The notes under the pieces: model-generated
Database searches by the model: none
What the model was told of the DNA's origin: nothing
Seen by the model: only the letters and a program-made list of their open reading frames with translations
Program-made: the position numbers and the translations under genes
Shown here: positions 62,985-64,000 of the stretch, in pieces
How positions within the stretch are numbered: position 1 is the stretch's first letter
Layout of the letters: each line of letters opens with the position of its first letter
Origin: Candidatus Izemoplasmatales bacterium
GTDB lineage: Bacteria > Bacillota_I > Bacilli_A > Izemoplasmatales > Hujiaoplasmataceae
Direction of reading: 5' to 3'
Assembly (NCBI GenBank): GCA_028691315.1
Contig: JAQUZN010000001.1
Span: forward strand, 57,238 to 121,237
Length of the DNA: 64,000 bases

Positions 62985-64000
62985 TTAATAAAGACTATTC
63001 AATCGATTGAATAACATGGTGGCAAACATATCATGTCCTTTTGTATTAAAATAAAGACCATCAGTCAACCAATGAGAACAATTATATTTATTTACTAAAC
63101 CTTCATTCATCATATCCAATACAGGAATATGATTTAATTTGGCAATATCAATAATTGCATTACTATAATCATTTAGATATCTAGCATTGATTTGTGTTAC
63201 ATCACTATTTCTCTTATCTCCGGAATCTATTCGATCCCGATAAAGAGGCGTAATCAATAATAAACGTGATGATGGATTCTTATCCATAATAGCTTTAATT
63301 GTTAAGTTTAAAGAACCTTTGAATGTAGTATCTTTCATATCTGCATTATTACCAATTGGACAAGATCCATTCTTAAAGTCATTTGTGCCAGCAAATACGA
63401 TAACTAAATCATTCTCTTCAAATGTTGTATTTTGTATCTGGGTTAATACTGATCTTTCTTCTATGGTTTTTACATTATAATTCCCTATTGTGGCATCATT
63501 CAGTGCATGGTTAAACACTCTAAAACCATACTTAGAAAAAAGAAGCTGAGTATAATTACTATCCTTTGTACTATCATTCACTCCATAACCATAAGCAATT
63601 CCATCACCAAAAATATGAATCTTCTGATTATCAAATTTAGATTTATTGGAGTTTGTAGTTTTAAACCAATCCGTTGCTATGGTTATACCATATTCATTCT
63701 GATGAACATAAGTATGATAAATCACACAAGAGTTGATAGAATTTAACTTAGCTTCGTATACATGATAATCACCATACTTTGATACTCTTACAAAATAGGT
63801 ATCATTATTTGTAGGCATATTATCGACACCTGGATAAACTTTATATGTTCCTTCAGCAGTATAATCAAAGATATTACCTTCTGTGATATCTGGCCTATCT
63901 GTAATATTCTCTCCAATTAAACTAGAATTGATTTTAAATTTATCTGTTACCGTATAATGCCTTACAAAAGGCATACCAGAAAGATTTAAATGCTTCCCTT
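62985..64000 (-). CDS. SGNH-like fibre protein with altered catalytic residues, 5' end outside window
   Basis: The frame is open to the window end; the internal Met at 63974 has no ribosome site, and the preceding codons (GKHLNLSG) read through, so the gene is 5'-truncated. The first visible part is knob-like (GNIFDYTAEGTYKVYPGVDNM). From about residue 130 after that Met, an SGNH/GDSL hydrolase fold follows: IHIFGDGIAYGYGV (block I), FAGTNDFKN (block III) and WLTDGLYFNTKGHDMFA (block V). The block I nucleophile Ser is Gly (GDG instead of GDS), and the usual block V DxxH reads DGLY. The enzyme therefore looks catalytically impaired and may be a glycan-binding derivative. Confidence 0.8.
   Translation of the reverse strand, partial: GKHLNLSGMPFVRHYTVTDKFKINSSLIGENITDRPDITEGNIFDYTAEGTYKVYPGVDNMPTNNDTYFVRVSKYGDYHVYEAKLNSINSCVIYHTYVHQNEYGITIATDWFKTTNSNKSKFDNQKIHIFGDGIAYGYGVNDSTKDSNYTQLLFSKYGFRVFNHALNDATIGNYNVKTIEERSVLTQIQNTTFEENDLVIVFAGTNDFKNGSCPIGNNADMKDTTFKGSLNLTIKAIMDKNPSSRLLLITPLYRDRIDSGDKRNSDVTQINARYLNDYSNAIIDIAKLNHIPVLDMMNEGLVNKYNCSHWLTDGLYFNTKGHDMFATMLFNRLNSLY

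Noticed and set aside
1..64000. tRNA genes
   Set aside because: No cloverleaf with a TTCGAATC-type arm and CCA-end context was found by eye; a covariance scan would be decisive.

Overview
The window is a 64 kb piece of a large, AT-rich tailed-phage genome (Caudoviricetes, probably a jumbo phage). Both ends cut through genes. Dense gene packing, strong AGGAGG ribosome sites, an NrdJ-type reductase, a CHAP-type lysin and low GC all point to a low-GC Gram-positive (Clostridia-like) anaerobic or gut host. No tRNA, integrase, transposase or ordinary CRISPR array was recognised. The standard genetic code is used throughout.

Layout. (1) 0.4-24.8 kb, mostly + strand: a tail-fibre and adhesion block with Ig-like, giant-fibre (about 3,650 aa), LamG/discoidin and InlB-repeat proteins. 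It includes a 10-G tract in one fibre gene and long internal duplications. (2) 25-33 kb: nucleotide metabolism and accessory functions, namely a class II ribonucleotide reductase (NrdJ), a guanylate-kinase-like enzyme, a divergent GroEL-type chaperonin and a possible SSB. (3) 33-45 kb: an HD-like DUF5662 protein, a DUF4406 protein, a holin, a remarkable non-coding repeat array, the major capsid protein, a PARG/macrodomain ADP-ribosyl hydrolase, an acidic scaffold-like protein, a very large putative virion protein and a prohead protease. (4) 45-57 kb: an SF2 helicase, an endolysin, a DnaG-type primase, clusters of tiny proteins and a putative virion protein. (5) 57-64 kb, - strand: a second adhesion block with an FnIII protein, a coiled-coil/knob fibre, a pectate-lyase-like tailspike and an SGNH-like fibre protein.

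The most exciting element is the 35,045-35,528 array. Fourteen copies of one 9-nt motif alternate with thirteen copies of a second 9-nt motif, separated by variable 9-nt spacers. The half-unit is 18 bp and the full unit 36 bp, with only two 1-bp slips in 26 intervals. This is the architecture of TIGR (tandem interspaced guide RNA) arrays, whose processed guides are 36 nt long with two short spacers and which work with Nop-domain Tas proteins. The array has its own terminator-insulated upstream edge. It also has an upstream 15-mer on the - strand identical to a promoter-like sequence elsewhere in the window. No Tas/Nop protein could be recognised with confidence, so its partner may be divergent or outside the window.

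A recurrent promoter-like motif (roughly ACAATATARTAAWTT) lies 20-50 nt upstream of several virion genes and probably marks one temporal expression class. Hairpin terminators close almost every transcription unit.
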